IMG/VR virus record: IMGVR_UViG_3300028388_005745
Location: 1 to 52,628 of that record
Length of the DNA stretch: 52,628 nucleotides
DNA from: a virus
Direction: 5' to 3' (one strand)
The position numbers and the translations under genes are program-made. This document shows, one piece after another, positions 17,367 through 25,235 of this stretch. Positions within the stretch are counted from its first letter, which is position 1, and each line of letters starts with the position of its first letter. The notes beneath the pieces are model-generated. The model searched no databases and was not told the origin of the DNA. It was given only the letters and a program-made list of their open reading frames with translations.

Positions 17367-19673
17367 ATGTCTAATCCGTTTCTTGATAAATTATCCGTAG
17401 AGGAACTCCGGGCACTTGATGCGCAATTAGATGGTGAGTCCAATGATCCGTCTCTTGAGGAAAGATATAAAGATGCACCTGACCGGAAAGACCCCTATTC
17501 TTTTTTGGATAATCTAGCCAAGGAAGAGCGTCAATCTAAAGAGTATTGGGATTCGTTTAAAAGCCCTAAGGGGTTAGGTAAAAAAGCTTATAAATTGGGG
17601 AGAGGTGCTGTGAACGCCATTCCTGATTTAGCGGGGCTGCCAACTAATCTTTACAGGATGGCTACAGGTCGCAAGCCCGTGCGAACTCCTGTTCGCAAGG
17701 CTTTTGACTGGGCAGAAACGTTAGTTACTGGCCAACCTATACGCCCGCAAAGCCCCCAAGAACAAACCGAAGATGATTTCCTTGAAGGTGTGGGAGGCAT
17801 GGCCGGCGGTGCGCCCTTAGGAAAAGCGATTGGTTTGGCGGGAAAAGCGTTGGGCAACGCAAACCGCGCATCGAAGGTGCAAAAAATAGGCCAAGCGATC
17901 ACCCAAAGTGGAACTGATCCCCGCGCGCTATTAACAGGCGGCTTAGGTAATGTGGCTTCCAGGCCTATCTTGGAAAACACGCACCCTGCGGTGGGTCTGC
18001 CTCTATCTATGTTAGCTACTGCCGGGATTGGTTCAGGGGTCAATGCGATTTCAAAGAGCCACCCGATGGCCCGTTTGGCGGGTAAAGTCGCGGGCTTTGA
18101 TCCTGAAAAAATGAAGTCATTTACGGCTGGCCGAATGAACCCAACACTAGCAGATGTTACTAAAAGGGATTCCTTGCGAAACTACCAAAACAAGGCATTT
18201 CACTCAAATCCGGCCAAAAAACTTGGCAAAAGATATGACGCTCTAGAAAGTGACGTTGCTAAATTATTTCCGGATGGTACAAACCCCGAACAAGCAGCCG
18301 CTATTTCCGAAGAAGCTGCCAAGACTTTCCAGAAGTATCATAAAGATCTTGGGAAAGAGAAATATCGGGCGGCTTATGATCCGCTTTTAGATGCAGGTCT
18401 TAATCAATTTGAGCCCAAGAGGGCTAAGGAATTCTTAGATAAAATTGAACGCCAAGCGGTGCGTGAGGGCACCCCTAAAAATAAAATATTTGGGAGTGAA
18501 GCGCTTCAACAAATCGTAAAGAAGATTCGGGGTGATGACCTTCCTGAATCCCTCAAAGGATTAGATTTAAAATCTCTTTCCCCAAGAGCACGTCAACAAG
18601 TTGAGGCACAACTGGGTAGTGGTAAAAATGCGCTTACATTTGGGGAGGTCAATGCCGCAAAGCATGGGCTCTTTGACCGTCTTAAAAAAATATCCAAGGG
18701 TTATGACAATCGTACAGGTGTGACCAATGAAGAGGGAATTGCCAAAGCGCTTTCCGGTGCCTTAAAAGATGACATGAAAACAGCAGGCGTAAATGTACCT
18801 GAGGATGTGGCTAAGCAATTTCAAAAGAAAATAGGGGATGCCGATACCAACTGGAGAAGATTCAAACGCGACGAAAAGGTTCTTGATCCGGTATTGAATC
18901 CTGTTATGACACCTGAGAAGAAACTAAGTAAAATCGCTTCTGATTTTAAGGACGGGGGAAATATGTTTCAGAATTTAATGAAACACCTACCCGCCAAAGA
19001 TCAAAAGAAATTATTCAACCGTGTGGTAAATAACATGGCCAAACGAGATGGTGCGCCTTCGCCGAATCATTTTGGTAAGATTCTCAATAATGTGAGTGAA
19101 CCTCAGCAAAAATGGTTTTTGGAAACAAATAAACGATTGAACGACGTAGACCCCACGCAATTTAAAGGTGCGATGAATGCGTTTCAAGATGTGAAAAAGC
19201 GCAAAGGCGCGATTAACACCTCAGGTACATCAATTTATGAAGAAATGTATCGTAAAGGTAAAGCGGTGCGTGAAGCCGCCACCGATGTGTCGTCAGGAAA
19301 GTTTAAAAAAGCGTGGGCAGCTTTGCAAAATGCATTGATGTATATTCCTTCTGCACTGGTGAGTAAGGGTGCACAAAACATCATGGCGAGTAAGTCAGTC
19401 TTAAATTTCTTGAATAAACCTTATCAGATTAAGAAACCCGGACAGGTACCTATCTTTTTGAACAAGTTAGATAAATTGGGCGTTCCTGAGAACAAAATTA
19501 AAGCGCTTAAAGCGGGCTGGATTGCCGGCATGAAAGGTTATCGAGGTAATCAAAGATTTCAAGATCTTAATCCCATGGGTGCTGAACCACGCATTTCCTC
19601 ATCCCTTCAATCGGTTTCTAGAGAACTGCAAAAAGATCGTACGGAAAACTTTGATTACCTTCACAAAGATTGA
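17367..19673 (+). CDS. large helical virion protein, end of late operon
   Basis: 768 residues. Residues about 75-240 are Gly/Ala-rich with hydrophobic stretches (LSMLATAGIGSGVNAI); 280-660 are long charged helices (KYRAAYDPLLDAGLNQFEPKRAKEF and following). A hydrophobic patch near 650 (ALMYIPSALVSKGAQNIM) could insert in a membrane. The pattern resembles injected virion proteins of temperate phages, without a named family. The AGGATAAG site and 4-bp gap place it in the same operon as 13994. A strong inverted repeat follows the stop. Confidence 0.5.
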   Translation: MSNPFLDKLSVEELRALDAQLDGESNDPSLEERYKDAPDRKDPYSFLDNLAKEERQSKEYWDSFKSPKGLGKKAYKLGRGAVNAIPDLAGLPTNLYRMATGRKPVRTPVRKAFDWAETLVTGQPIRPQSPQEQTEDDFLEGVGGMAGGAPLGKAIGLAGKALGNANRASKVQKIGQAITQSGTDPRALLTGGLGNVASRPILENTHPAVGLPLSMLATAGIGSGVNAISKSHPMARLAGKVAGFDPEKMKSFTAGRMNPTLADVTKRDSLRNYQNKAFHSNPAKKLGKRYDALESDVAKLFPDGTNPEQAAAISEEAAKTFQKYHKDLGKEKYRAAYDPLLDAGLNQFEPKRAKEFLDKIERQAVREGTPKNKIFGSEALQQIVKKIRGDDLPESLKGLDLKSLSPRARQQVEAQLGSGKNALTFGEVNAAKHGLFDRLKKISKGYDNRTGVTNEEGIAKALSGALKDDMKTAGVNVPEDVAKQFQKKIGDADTNWRRFKRDEKVLDPVLNPVMTPEKKLSKIASDFKDGGNMFQNLMKHLPAKDQKKLFNRVVNNMAKRDGAPSPNHFGKILNNVSEPQQKWFLETNKRLNDVDPTQFKGAMNAFQDVKKRKGAINTSGTSIYEEMYRKGKAVREAATDVSSGKFKKAWAALQNALMYIPSALVSKGAQNIMASKSVLNFLNKPYQIKKPGQVPIFLNKLDKLGVPENKIKALKAGWIAGMKGYRGNQRFQDLNPMGAEPRISSSLQSVSRELQKDRTENFDYLHKD

Positions 19674-19684
19674 GGAGTGTTAGT

Positions 19685-19733
19685 TTATAAGTGGCCAGAT
19701 GTTATACATAAAACATGTTATGGCCACTTATAA
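19685..19733. terminator. long inverted repeat between convergent operons
   Basis: A perfect 13-bp stem, TTATAAGTGGCCA at 19685-19697 with its complement at 19721-19733, and a 23-nt loop. It lies exactly between the convergent ends of the late rightward operon (stop 19673) and the leftward operon (stop 19756). There is no U-tract, so it may act as a two-way barrier or RNA 3'-end stabiliser rather than a classical terminator. Confidence 0.6.
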
Positions 19734-19755
19734 GATACATTAAAGCGGCCAGATT

Positions 19756-20667
19756 TTAAAAACTTAAGATTCTTCCCATTTGGGGAATGTGGTAATCAGC
19801 CGCCAAGGTCAAGGACCTTATATTTACGCCCGGTGAAAACTCCGAATCCGAATGCGTATGCCCTGAAAGGACAAAGGTTTTGACGTTTTTTACCTGTCCC
19901 CAATAGCTACAATGCTCAAGGATGGTATCACCCATGACTTTAGAGGAATATAGAGGTAACAAGTCACTTGGCTTTCCCTGATAAAGGCTATTTTCTTTAA
20001 ACGGGGGTACATGCGTTAAGATAATCACTTGATCATCGGCTGAAGGTTTAATGCTTTGTAATTTCTTCGCCACCATGCGGGCTTCTTTATCAGCAATCTT
20101 TTCCATCATTTTATAAACCGGATTCTCGGGGCCACATTTATCAAAATCATCAATCAGAAACCAATCACGCATTCGGACCTGGTTCCAATGTGAATTGCTT
20201 AGTCTTAGGGGCTTTTCATCCTCGCTTGGCTTAAAGCGACAATCAGCCCACCCATCACCTCCGGTTATAAAGATTTTAGATCCATCAGGTTTTTTAAGGA
20301 CATGAGGCTTGCCCCGTGTGACATAATGTAAACACATGCCCGCAGGGTTAAAAATCCAATTGCCTTTAATGGCATTCACATTGGCCTGGACTCGGGATAT
20401 TTTCCCATCCGCATACCAAAAATCGTGATTACCAAGGACATAATAAATAGGAATGTCTACAGCTATTTGAAGCTGTTGCAACATTGTATAAAAATGATAC
20501 TTGCGATACGTCACTTTATCTGGTTTTCCGGTACTGATGTCCCCCGTAATCAAGAGAAAATCCACACCGTTTTTTTTGACCTTTGTTTTCAGTTCAGAAA
20601 AATAATCTTCAAGTTGTTTTTCATTGTAACAATCCAAATGAAGGTCGGTGAGCCATAAAGCGTTCAT
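19756..20667 (-). CDS. calcineurin-like metallophosphoesterase
   Basis: 303 residues from ATG 20667, chosen because GAGGAA lies 8 nt upstream (a TTG five codons earlier is inside that site). All metal-ligand motifs are present: D8-x-H10 (LTDLHLD), GD 42-43, GNHD 79-82, H in LTHVPP, and GHTH 269-272. It should be a cytoplasmic phosphohydrolase of the Mre11/YfcE/cAMP-phosphodiesterase superfamily. The long insertion at about 120-200 makes the substrate hard to predict. It is the last gene of the leftward operon. Confidence 0.8.
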   Translation of the reverse strand: MNALWLTDLHLDCYNEKQLEDYFSELKTKVKKNGVDFLLITGDISTGKPDKVTYRKYHFYTMLQQLQIAVDIPIYYVLGNHDFWYADGKISRVQANVNAIKGNWIFNPAGMCLHYVTRGKPHVLKKPDGSKIFITGGDGWADCRFKPSEDEKPLRLSNSHWNQVRMRDWFLIDDFDKCGPENPVYKMMEKIADKEARMVAKKLQSIKPSADDQVIILTHVPPFKENSLYQGKPSDLLPLYSSKVMGDTILEHCSYWGQVKNVKTFVLSGHTHSDSEFSPGVNIRSLTLAADYHIPQMGRILSF

Positions 20668-20668
20668 T

Positions 20669-21085
20669 TTATTTTTCCTCAAATTGATTTAGAATATTAC
20701 TGCACTGACATTTTTTCCGGTCACTTTTTTGTATAAGAAATATTGCCAGCTGATGATACTTCTCGCTATACAGGGTTACATACCTCATATAGATGGTTCT
20801 CAAGGGTTCTTCTAAGTTCTTTCCACAGTCTCGGTGATGACCAAAGGATTCATGCGCACAGTAGCCACACAGGCTTCTGTCATGAGTTCTATCCTTGAGA
20901 TCAAACTTACAGCGTTGAGCTGGTTGATAATCAATTCCCATAAGATCTCTATGCACGAGATAATCATTTAGACAGATCCAGCATCCACCCCCAATAAACT
21001 TTTGTTCGTGCGGTGCCTCATCTTTTTTTAAGATTTCCAGAATATCCTCGGGGAGTTTCTCATTACTTTTTTTAATATTGTACAT
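20669..21085 (-). CDS. Cys/His-rich putative zinc-binding protein
   Basis: 138 residues from ATG 21085 (MYNIKKSNEK), preceded by AAAGGTGA; a longer reading starting at 21211 would overlap the upstream membrane-protein gene. Cys/His pairs occur as CWIC, RC, CGYCAH...GHHRDC and CQC, compatible with one or two zinc sites. No HNH catalytic pattern is clear. One nucleotide separates it from the phosphoesterase, so they are cotranscribed and perhaps functionally linked. Confidence 0.6.
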   Translation of the reverse strand: MYNIKKSNEKLPEDILEILKKDEAPHEQKFIGGGCWICLNDYLVHRDLMGIDYQPAQRCKFDLKDRTHDRSLCGYCAHESFGHHRDCGKNLEEPLRTIYMRYVTLYSEKYHQLAIFLIQKSDRKKCQCSNILNQFEEK

Positions 21086-21096
21086 TATTTTCACCT

Positions 21097-21333
21097 TTAA
21101 AATGGAGAAGGCCTTAGCATTAAACATAAAAGTGCAATGTGCATAGCCAGCAATATAAATCGATGATTTACTTCGTCTTCTTGCTCTTTGCGTTCTTGGG
21201 GAGTCTTCCATTTTTCTTTAGGAAACTTTAATTTATAAAATTCATAAAAGAAAAGTGCAGCGGCATATACAACGGAAGCCGCGGTAAAACCCAGTGCCCC
21301 CGAAACAAATAATGATACAAATAATTCTTTCAT
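21097..21333 (-). CDS. small membrane protein
   Basis: 78 residues: one clear transmembrane helix near the N-terminus (LFVSLFVSGALGFTAASVV...FF), a charged cytoplasmic-like segment (KEKWKTPQERKEQEDE) and a second hydrophobic stretch (FILLAMHIALLCLML). An AAGGA site lies 8 nt upstream. It is one of three consecutive small membrane proteins in this operon. A holin or superinfection-exclusion role is possible but unproven. Confidence 0.6.
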   Translation of the reverse strand: MKELFVSLFVSGALGFTAASVVYAAALFFYEFYKLKFPKEKWKTPQERKEQEDEVNHRFILLAMHIALLCLMLRPSPF

Positions 21334-21344
21334 CTAATTAATCC

Positions 21345-21539
21345 TTATAAAAATAGTTTAACCAAAAAACAAATTATCCACACGCTTCCAGCAATAAAGA
21401 TTCCTACACTCAGGACAGGAAGAACAATGATAAATAGAAACAAACCAGAGGCATAATATATATCTATACATACTGATTTTAATACTTCAAATAGCTTTAT
21501 AACTAAGCAACAAAGTAATAGAGGTATAAGTTGTATCAC
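21345..21539 (-). CDS. small membrane protein (GTG start)
   Basis: About 64 residues with two hydrophobic helices (IPLLLCCLVIKLFEVL; ASGLFLFIIVLPVLSVGIFIAGSVWIICFLV). I chose GTG 21539 because it forms a GTGA overlap with the stop of a small frame upstream, with GGA about 8 nt before it; an alternative TTG at 21551 directly abuts the stop of the 89-residue frame. It is probably an inner-membrane protein of the same leftward operon. Confidence 0.5.
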   Translation of the reverse strand: MIQLIPLLLCCLVIKLFEVLKSVCIDIYYASGLFLFIIVLPVLSVGIFIAGSVWIICFLVKLFL

Positions 21540-21613
21540 TTCTTCATCCAATTAAAGAACGTAACGATAGCAGCTATGAGAGACATGGCGTAAAGGCAAA
21601 TGGCAACTATCAT
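21536..21613 (-). CDS. 25-residue membrane peptide overlapping its neighbour
   Basis: Frame from ATG 21613 to TGA 21536: MIVAICLYAMSLIAAIVT then FFNWMKK, a single ideal transmembrane helix with a basic end. It overlaps the 3' third of the 21552 gene in another frame, where that gene's protein becomes unnaturally His/Cys-rich. Either this is a real small overlapping gene, or it is the true C-terminus of the 21552 product after a frameshift. No strong ribosome site is seen. Confidence 0.35.
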   Translation of the reverse strand: MIVAICLYAMSLIAAIVTFFNWMKK

Positions 21614-21821
21614 GATGGGTGTCCGTTTCGTGTACAAAGAAATTAATATGGGCCGGGAATATTTTATAAATACAGTAAAATTGTAACCCAATCATAACGC
21701 TCAATAGTACGAATGAACATACAAAGTTTATGGTTTGCGCCTCTTTAATACATAAGTACATATAGATTAATAGAGCAATAGCTGCTGTGACGCACACTCC
21801 AAGAAGTAATGAAGTTAACAT
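21552..21821 (-). CDS. membrane protein, possibly frameshifted
   Basis: 89 residues. The first about 60 contain two or three hydrophobic helices (LLLGVCVTAAIALLIYMYL; FVCSFVLLSVMIGLQFYCIY). The last about 27 residues are His/Cys/Arg-rich and unlike a membrane protein, while the other frame there encodes a good helix. ATG 21821 overlaps the stop of the upstream gene by 7 nt, and GGATAAGGA lies just before it. The reading beyond residue about 62 is doubtful. Confidence 0.5.
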   Translation of the reverse strand: MLTSLLLGVCVTAAIALLIYMYLCIKEAQTINFVCSFVLLSVMIGLQFYCIYKIFPAHINFFVHETDTHHDSCHLPLRHVSHSCYRYVL

Positions 21822-22900
21822 TCCTTATCCTTATCTATTTCATAAATGAAATTTACGGGTTCCTCTTTTTTTTCCTCAGAAGGCCCTATTTCATAAATAT
21901 AATTAATGAAATCAAAGATTTCGCGTCCCGTATGATAGTTAATAAATTGCCGTGTCCCAGGGATTGGCTCTCTCTTACAGGGGTAAAGGAAACCGTAAGT
22001 CTTATAATAATACAAAGAAAACTTTGTTTTGTTTGTAAATTCCTGCAAAAACTCCAAGGTGTATTCTTTGTCCATATCTAAAGGCCATGCATCAAGGTTT
22101 TGGTAATCAAGATATTTTTGGAGGTCCGGGTTCCCATTTAATTTCAAAGGTTTATAAAATTTATAGGTTTCATTTTCAATGAGGGACTTATCAATAAAGT
22201 TCTTGAGCATGTATCCCGAACAATAGGCCTTATTAAGAGCGCCAGACGGATGATCTTTGTATCGTTCAAAAATTCTTTTACCAGTTAGACAACTTATTGA
22301 AGTCCCTTTATGAAAAACATACTGTTTCTCACAATTTAAATAATTACAAATTTCTGCCAATGAAAGATCTTGCCAAGCATCAAAGGGAAAATCTTTCAGC
22401 CCTAAAATATAATCAGAAACCAAATGTGTACGCGGCTTCCCATATAAATCCAGGGGCACCGATTTTAATTGATTATCATGAAAAAAAATTGGACCATCAT
22501 GCATTTCCGCACCGCAATTTTCCTCTTCATTATCCAAATCTTTATCAACCTTCTCAATGGCTTCATCACATTCTTGTAATAATTTAAAAAGATCACCATT
22601 TACATTGCGCGCTTGCTGTGCAAATGACACCATTACGCTGACATATTCAAAGATAAAATTATCGGCTTTATCAGCTGCACTTGGGCCTGCTTTTTCTTCG
22701 GGCAACATTTGAAACATGGTGGTTAGCATAATTTTCAGAAGCTTATAGAAAGGTTCTGTGTGTGCATTGTGTGTATATGCGTCGGGGTCTTCAAAACGAC
22801 TCAAGAAATTTTGGACTTCTTTGTCCCAGTCTTTAACAGTATTTCTTAAATCCTGGAGATTTTCCTCGAGGCGGTGAATATCATAATCATCTAACTTCAT
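21815..22900 (-). CDS. unknown 361-residue protein
   Basis: An acidic soluble protein: helical N-terminal half (residues 1-125) and a Tyr/Phe/Cys-rich second half with a segment like LSLAEICNYLNCEKQYVF that could be a helix-turn-helix, though weak. An AAGG site precedes ATG 22900. It is separated by 22 bp from the gene upstream and overlaps the next by 7 nt. No family is recognised; position suggests an early host-takeover or regulatory protein. Confidence 0.5.
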   Translation of the reverse strand: MKLDDYDIHRLEENLQDLRNTVKDWDKEVQNFLSRFEDPDAYTHNAHTEPFYKLLKIMLTTMFQMLPEEKAGPSAADKADNFIFEYVSVMVSFAQQARNVNGDLFKLLQECDEAIEKVDKDLDNEEENCGAEMHDGPIFFHDNQLKSVPLDLYGKPRTHLVSDYILGLKDFPFDAWQDLSLAEICNYLNCEKQYVFHKGTSISCLTGKRIFERYKDHPSGALNKAYCSGYMLKNFIDKSLIENETYKFYKPLKLNGNPDLQKYLDYQNLDAWPLDMDKEYTLEFLQEFTNKTKFSLYYYKTYGFLYPCKREPIPGTRQFINYHTGREIFDFINYIYEIGPSEEKKEEPVNFIYEIDKDKEC

Positions 22901-22922
22901 TTTATATGCCTTCCTTCATTTT

Positions 22923-23813
22923 TTATACGAACCTAATTAAGTCCATAAATGGTTCCGAACCTTTTTTCAGGTTCATATATTCATTGAGCGCTTTCAGGAA
23001 ATTTTCCATTTGCCCAAAGTGAGATTCCACATCGGTTATAACCGAACAAACACTTGAAAGATCCTGAATGGAAGCATCGCGTGTATATAAGTTTTTGATC
23101 GCGTACCACATACGCATCATCTTCCACATATAATAATGGGTATAACGCATTGTAGTTCGCGTGCAGTAATACCGCATCATCAAAAGGAATTGGTTATCAC
23201 CCTTACCAACAGGGCGCGCAAACAAATTATATTTTTCGTTGAATTTCTTGTAATCGTCCTGAGCGTCTAGGATAGACCTTGAGGTGCGCACCATGACATT
23301 GGAATAAAATAGGTAAGGTATATATCCGCGTCCGCACATCAACATGTCCCATGCGTCTTGGGTAAACAGATCCGCCTCAAAACAAATGTTAAACATTTTT
23401 TCATACATCTTACATTCATCGATATGAGAAGGCCCACTCCAAGTACTGCACTCAGGTAGTTCATGAAATATGGTGGGCAACATCGGTGAAGTAATTAAAA
23501 AATCTGTCTTGGCCAATTCTTTCACCAACGTTTCAAAAAACGTCATATCATTCTCATCGTGATCAACCGCAAATGAAAGGATATTATATTCTCTATCCCC
23601 CTCAACTTTCGTTAGGAGATGCGTCTTTGTTTCAAGAATATCGTGGATATGAGTCGTAAGTGCCACAGAATCCGGAAATCTAATCGCATCATTTTTAAAG
23701 GCTTCCAGAAACGAAGCAATTTTTACCCATTCCTCATCAGTAACCCCCTGTGATAAGACACGTTGAAAGGTTTCGGTTATATCGAAATCAATATCTTTTA
23801 ATGTAAGATTCAT
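22923..23813 (-). CDS. unknown 296-residue protein
   Basis: A mostly helical soluble protein, rich in Met/Phe/Tyr (FLLMMRYYCTRTTMRYTHYY), with no transmembrane segment or catalytic motif recognised. It is coupled to the upstream gene by an ATGA overlap and has an AGGATAAAAG ribosome site. It is probably part of an early leftward unit with 23810 and 21815. Confidence 0.5.
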   Translation of the reverse strand: MNLTLKDIDFDITETFQRVLSQGVTDEEWVKIASFLEAFKNDAIRFPDSVALTTHIHDILETKTHLLTKVEGDREYNILSFAVDHDENDMTFFETLVKELAKTDFLITSPMLPTIFHELPECSTWSGPSHIDECKMYEKMFNICFEADLFTQDAWDMLMCGRGYIPYLFYSNVMVRTSRSILDAQDDYKKFNEKYNLFARPVGKGDNQFLLMMRYYCTRTTMRYTHYYMWKMMRMWYAIKNLYTRDASIQDLSSVCSVITDVESHFGQMENFLKALNEYMNLKKGSEPFMDLIRFV

Positions 23814-24319
23814 TCTTTTATCCTTTCTTTGACACGATAAAACAGCACGTGATGAGGGGGGGTCCCTTCAATCCCACACGTGTGGCCGAAGCGGTGCGCT
23901 TTCATCAGTTTCATATCTATTTTATCCCCAAAGTTAATTATAGTTTTCTCAATATTATTCATTCTTTTCTGGATTCGCCGAAACCCGTGGTGGTGAGACT
24001 TAAGGGGAAGCATTCTATCACCTTCACCATTTTTAAACCGGCGCATGACTTCCGCGGGGTTGTCTGTAAAAATCAAGGTGTCGCATTTATACACACCAAA
24101 AAAATCCCGGAGAGAACAACTCCCAAACCGCCGGTCGGGGCCATATTCGAAAAACATCTGTTCCAAATTTTTATCTCTTATTAAAAGCCCGTAAGGTCGT
24201 TGGCGTTTCGGGGCTGATTCAAGCGGCACCTTCATATCTTTGAACCGCAGAATGTCAAAGTCTTCCGTAACCACGTATATATCAGGTGTGTCAAAAAATC
24301 GAAAAATAGGGTCTATCAT
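23810..24319 (-). CDS. unknown 169-residue protein
   Basis: ATG 24319 (MIDPIFRFFDTPD) is chosen because AAAGGA lies 6 nt upstream; a start nine codons earlier lacks a site. The protein is basic and rich in Arg/His/Phe, with a compact mixed alpha/beta look (DIYVVTEDFDILRF, CDTLIFTDNPAEVMRRF). It may bind nucleic acid; no family recognised. It is downstream of the 50-residue gene and 177 bp of spacer. Confidence 0.5.
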   Translation of the reverse strand: MIDPIFRFFDTPDIYVVTEDFDILRFKDMKVPLESAPKRQRPYGLLIRDKNLEQMFFEYGPDRRFGSCSLRDFFGVYKCDTLIFTDNPAEVMRRFKNGEGDRMLPLKSHHHGFRRIQKRMNNIEKTIINFGDKIDMKLMKAHRFGHTCGIEGTPPHHVLFYRVKERIKE

Positions 24320-24461
24320 TTTATTCCTTTTTGTTGTTATACTCATCCTGCGTCCGATTACACTTGGGGGAAAGTGTCCTTATGCTCGCTATTGTATAAT
24401 AGTGACTAGGGAAATGGCCGACCACCTTCTATTCTAGAATAGGGAAGGAGTGCTGGAGGTC

Positions 24462-24489
24462 TCGGGTTCAACTCCTGTATGGCGCGCCA
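24462..24489 (+). other. tRNA 3'-end-like sequence (possible att core)
   Basis: The bases read as a T-arm (CGGG, TTCAACT loop, CCTG), then a 7-nt acceptor strand ATGGCGC, discriminator G and CCA. No matching 5' acceptor strand or D-arm lies within 140 bp upstream, so this is not a complete tRNA gene. The ending resembles GGCGCGCCA of tRNA-Arg(UCU). Phage attachment sites often copy a tRNA 3' end, but no integrase was found in the window. Confidence 0.45.
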
Positions 24490-24495
24490 AATTTT

Positions 24496-24648
24496 TTACA
24501 TTCCCTCATCTTCAAAACGGAAATTTTCCAAAAAGCTCTTAAGAATCCCGGTCGAATCTAAATCCTTATTATCATTGGCATGTTTCATGTTAAAAGGTGC
24601 GTGGACACGTCTTTTAAAGGGAAGTTCGTACTGGTGATATTTTTGCAT
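24496..24648 (-). CDS. 50-residue protein heading the leftward operon
   Basis: ATG 24648, preceded by AGAGG at 7 nt, opens 50 codons to TAA at 24496. The product (MQKYHQYELPFKRRVHAPF..., then ...FLENFRFEDEGM) is basic at its N-terminus and acidic at its C-terminus. It is the first gene of the leftward unit, 37 bp from a promoter-like TTGACA/AATAAA pair. No family recognised. Codon pattern and ribosome site make it a credible real gene. Confidence 0.6.
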   Translation of the reverse strand: MQKYHQYELPFKRRVHAPFNMKHANDNKDLDSTGILKSFLENFRFEDEGM

Positions 24649-24678
24649 CGTTAACCTCTTTTTTAATCATATTTATTG

Positions 24679-24707
24679 TTTATTGTCTAATTCACACTCC
24701 CTGTCAA
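24679..24707 (-). promoter_or_regulatory. leftward promoter candidate
   Basis: Reading leftward: TTGACA (24707-24702), 17-bp spacer, AATAAA (24684-24679). A perfect -35 and a moderate -10, facing the 50-residue gene and the leftward operon. It lies back to back with a rightward promoter, forming a divergent switch beside an XRE regulator gene. Confidence 0.5.
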
Positions 24708-24719
24708 GATAATAAAAAT

Positions 24720-24747
24720 TTGATTTTTAATGTATACCCTTTATATT
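24720..24747 (+). promoter_or_regulatory. rightward promoter candidate
   Basis: TTGATT (24720-24725), 16-bp spacer, TATATT (24742-24747), 26 bp before the XRE-family gene. The XRE product is a natural candidate to control this divergent pair. Confidence 0.5.
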
Positions 24748-24772
24748 CTTATATAAAAAATGAAGTGTAGGA

Positions 24773-25114
24773 ATGATAGAGGGACGGCCAAAGAGCAAAG
24801 GGCGCCGCAAAGAGGCGCTACACAAGCAAATCACCATTGATCGTGATGCGATGAACAAATTTTTTATCAAGCTTTCCAAATTGATGAAAGACAGTCCGAT
24901 TCCGTTGGGCCAAGTTTTTAAGCATATGCGTTATTATTATCGCATGACAAATAAGGAATTTGCCGAGCACATTAACGTATCCCCGTGCGCATATTTTGCG
25001 TATGAGTTAAAAGAGCCGCAACTTAAAATGAATCTGACAAGCATGGACCGCATTGCAAAGAATTTAGAGTGTGAATTAATTTATATGCTTTTACCGAAAA
25101 AACTTGTTGAATAA
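24773..25114 (+). CDS. XRE-family transcriptional regulator
   Basis: 113 residues. A basic N-terminal extension (RPKSKGRRKEALHK) precedes a helix-turn-helix domain at about residues 40-105 (LGQVFKHMRYYYRMTNKEFAEHINVSPCAYFAYELKEPQLKMNLTSMDRIAKNLECEL), matching the Cro/CI fold. It is the first rightward gene of the divergent switch and is followed by the replication initiator operon, so it may set lysis versus maintenance. A weak AGGA abuts its ATG. Confidence 0.65.
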   Translation: MIEGRPKSKGRRKEALHKQITIDRDAMNKFFIKLSKLMKDSPIPLGQVFKHMRYYYRMTNKEFAEHINVSPCAYFAYELKEPQLKMNLTSMDRIAKNLECELIYMLLPKKLVE

Positions 25115-25159
25115 TTCTCTAAAATAAGCATGCTAGGCATAGCAGATATGCATCGGGAG

Positions 25160-25185
25160 TATAGACCGCGAAATCGCTTTCTATA
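25160..25185. promoter_or_regulatory. nested palindrome ahead of the initiator operon
   Basis: TATAGA (25160-25165), CC, GCGA (25168-25171), AA, TCGC (25174-25177), TT, TCTATA (25180-25185): two nested perfect arms in 26 bp. It lies in the 121-bp gap between the XRE gene and the initiator leader, where an operator, RNA control element or origin component would be expected. Confidence 0.45.
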
Positions 25186-25235
25186 ACTCGGATTCCGCGG
25201 CGAATAATAAAAAGTTTCAGGGCTGGCGCACGAAA

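Noticed and set aside
21097-21211. Longer start for the zinc-type protein (43 extra residues from 21211)
   Set aside because: It would overlap the membrane-protein gene; ATG 21085 has a good ribosome site and the Cys/His pattern lies after it.
24340-24489. Complete tRNA gene (Arg, Ser/Leu or amber suppressor)
   Set aside because: No 5' acceptor strand pairing with ATGGCGC and no D-arm or proper anticodon stem fit; only the 3' end is tRNA-like.
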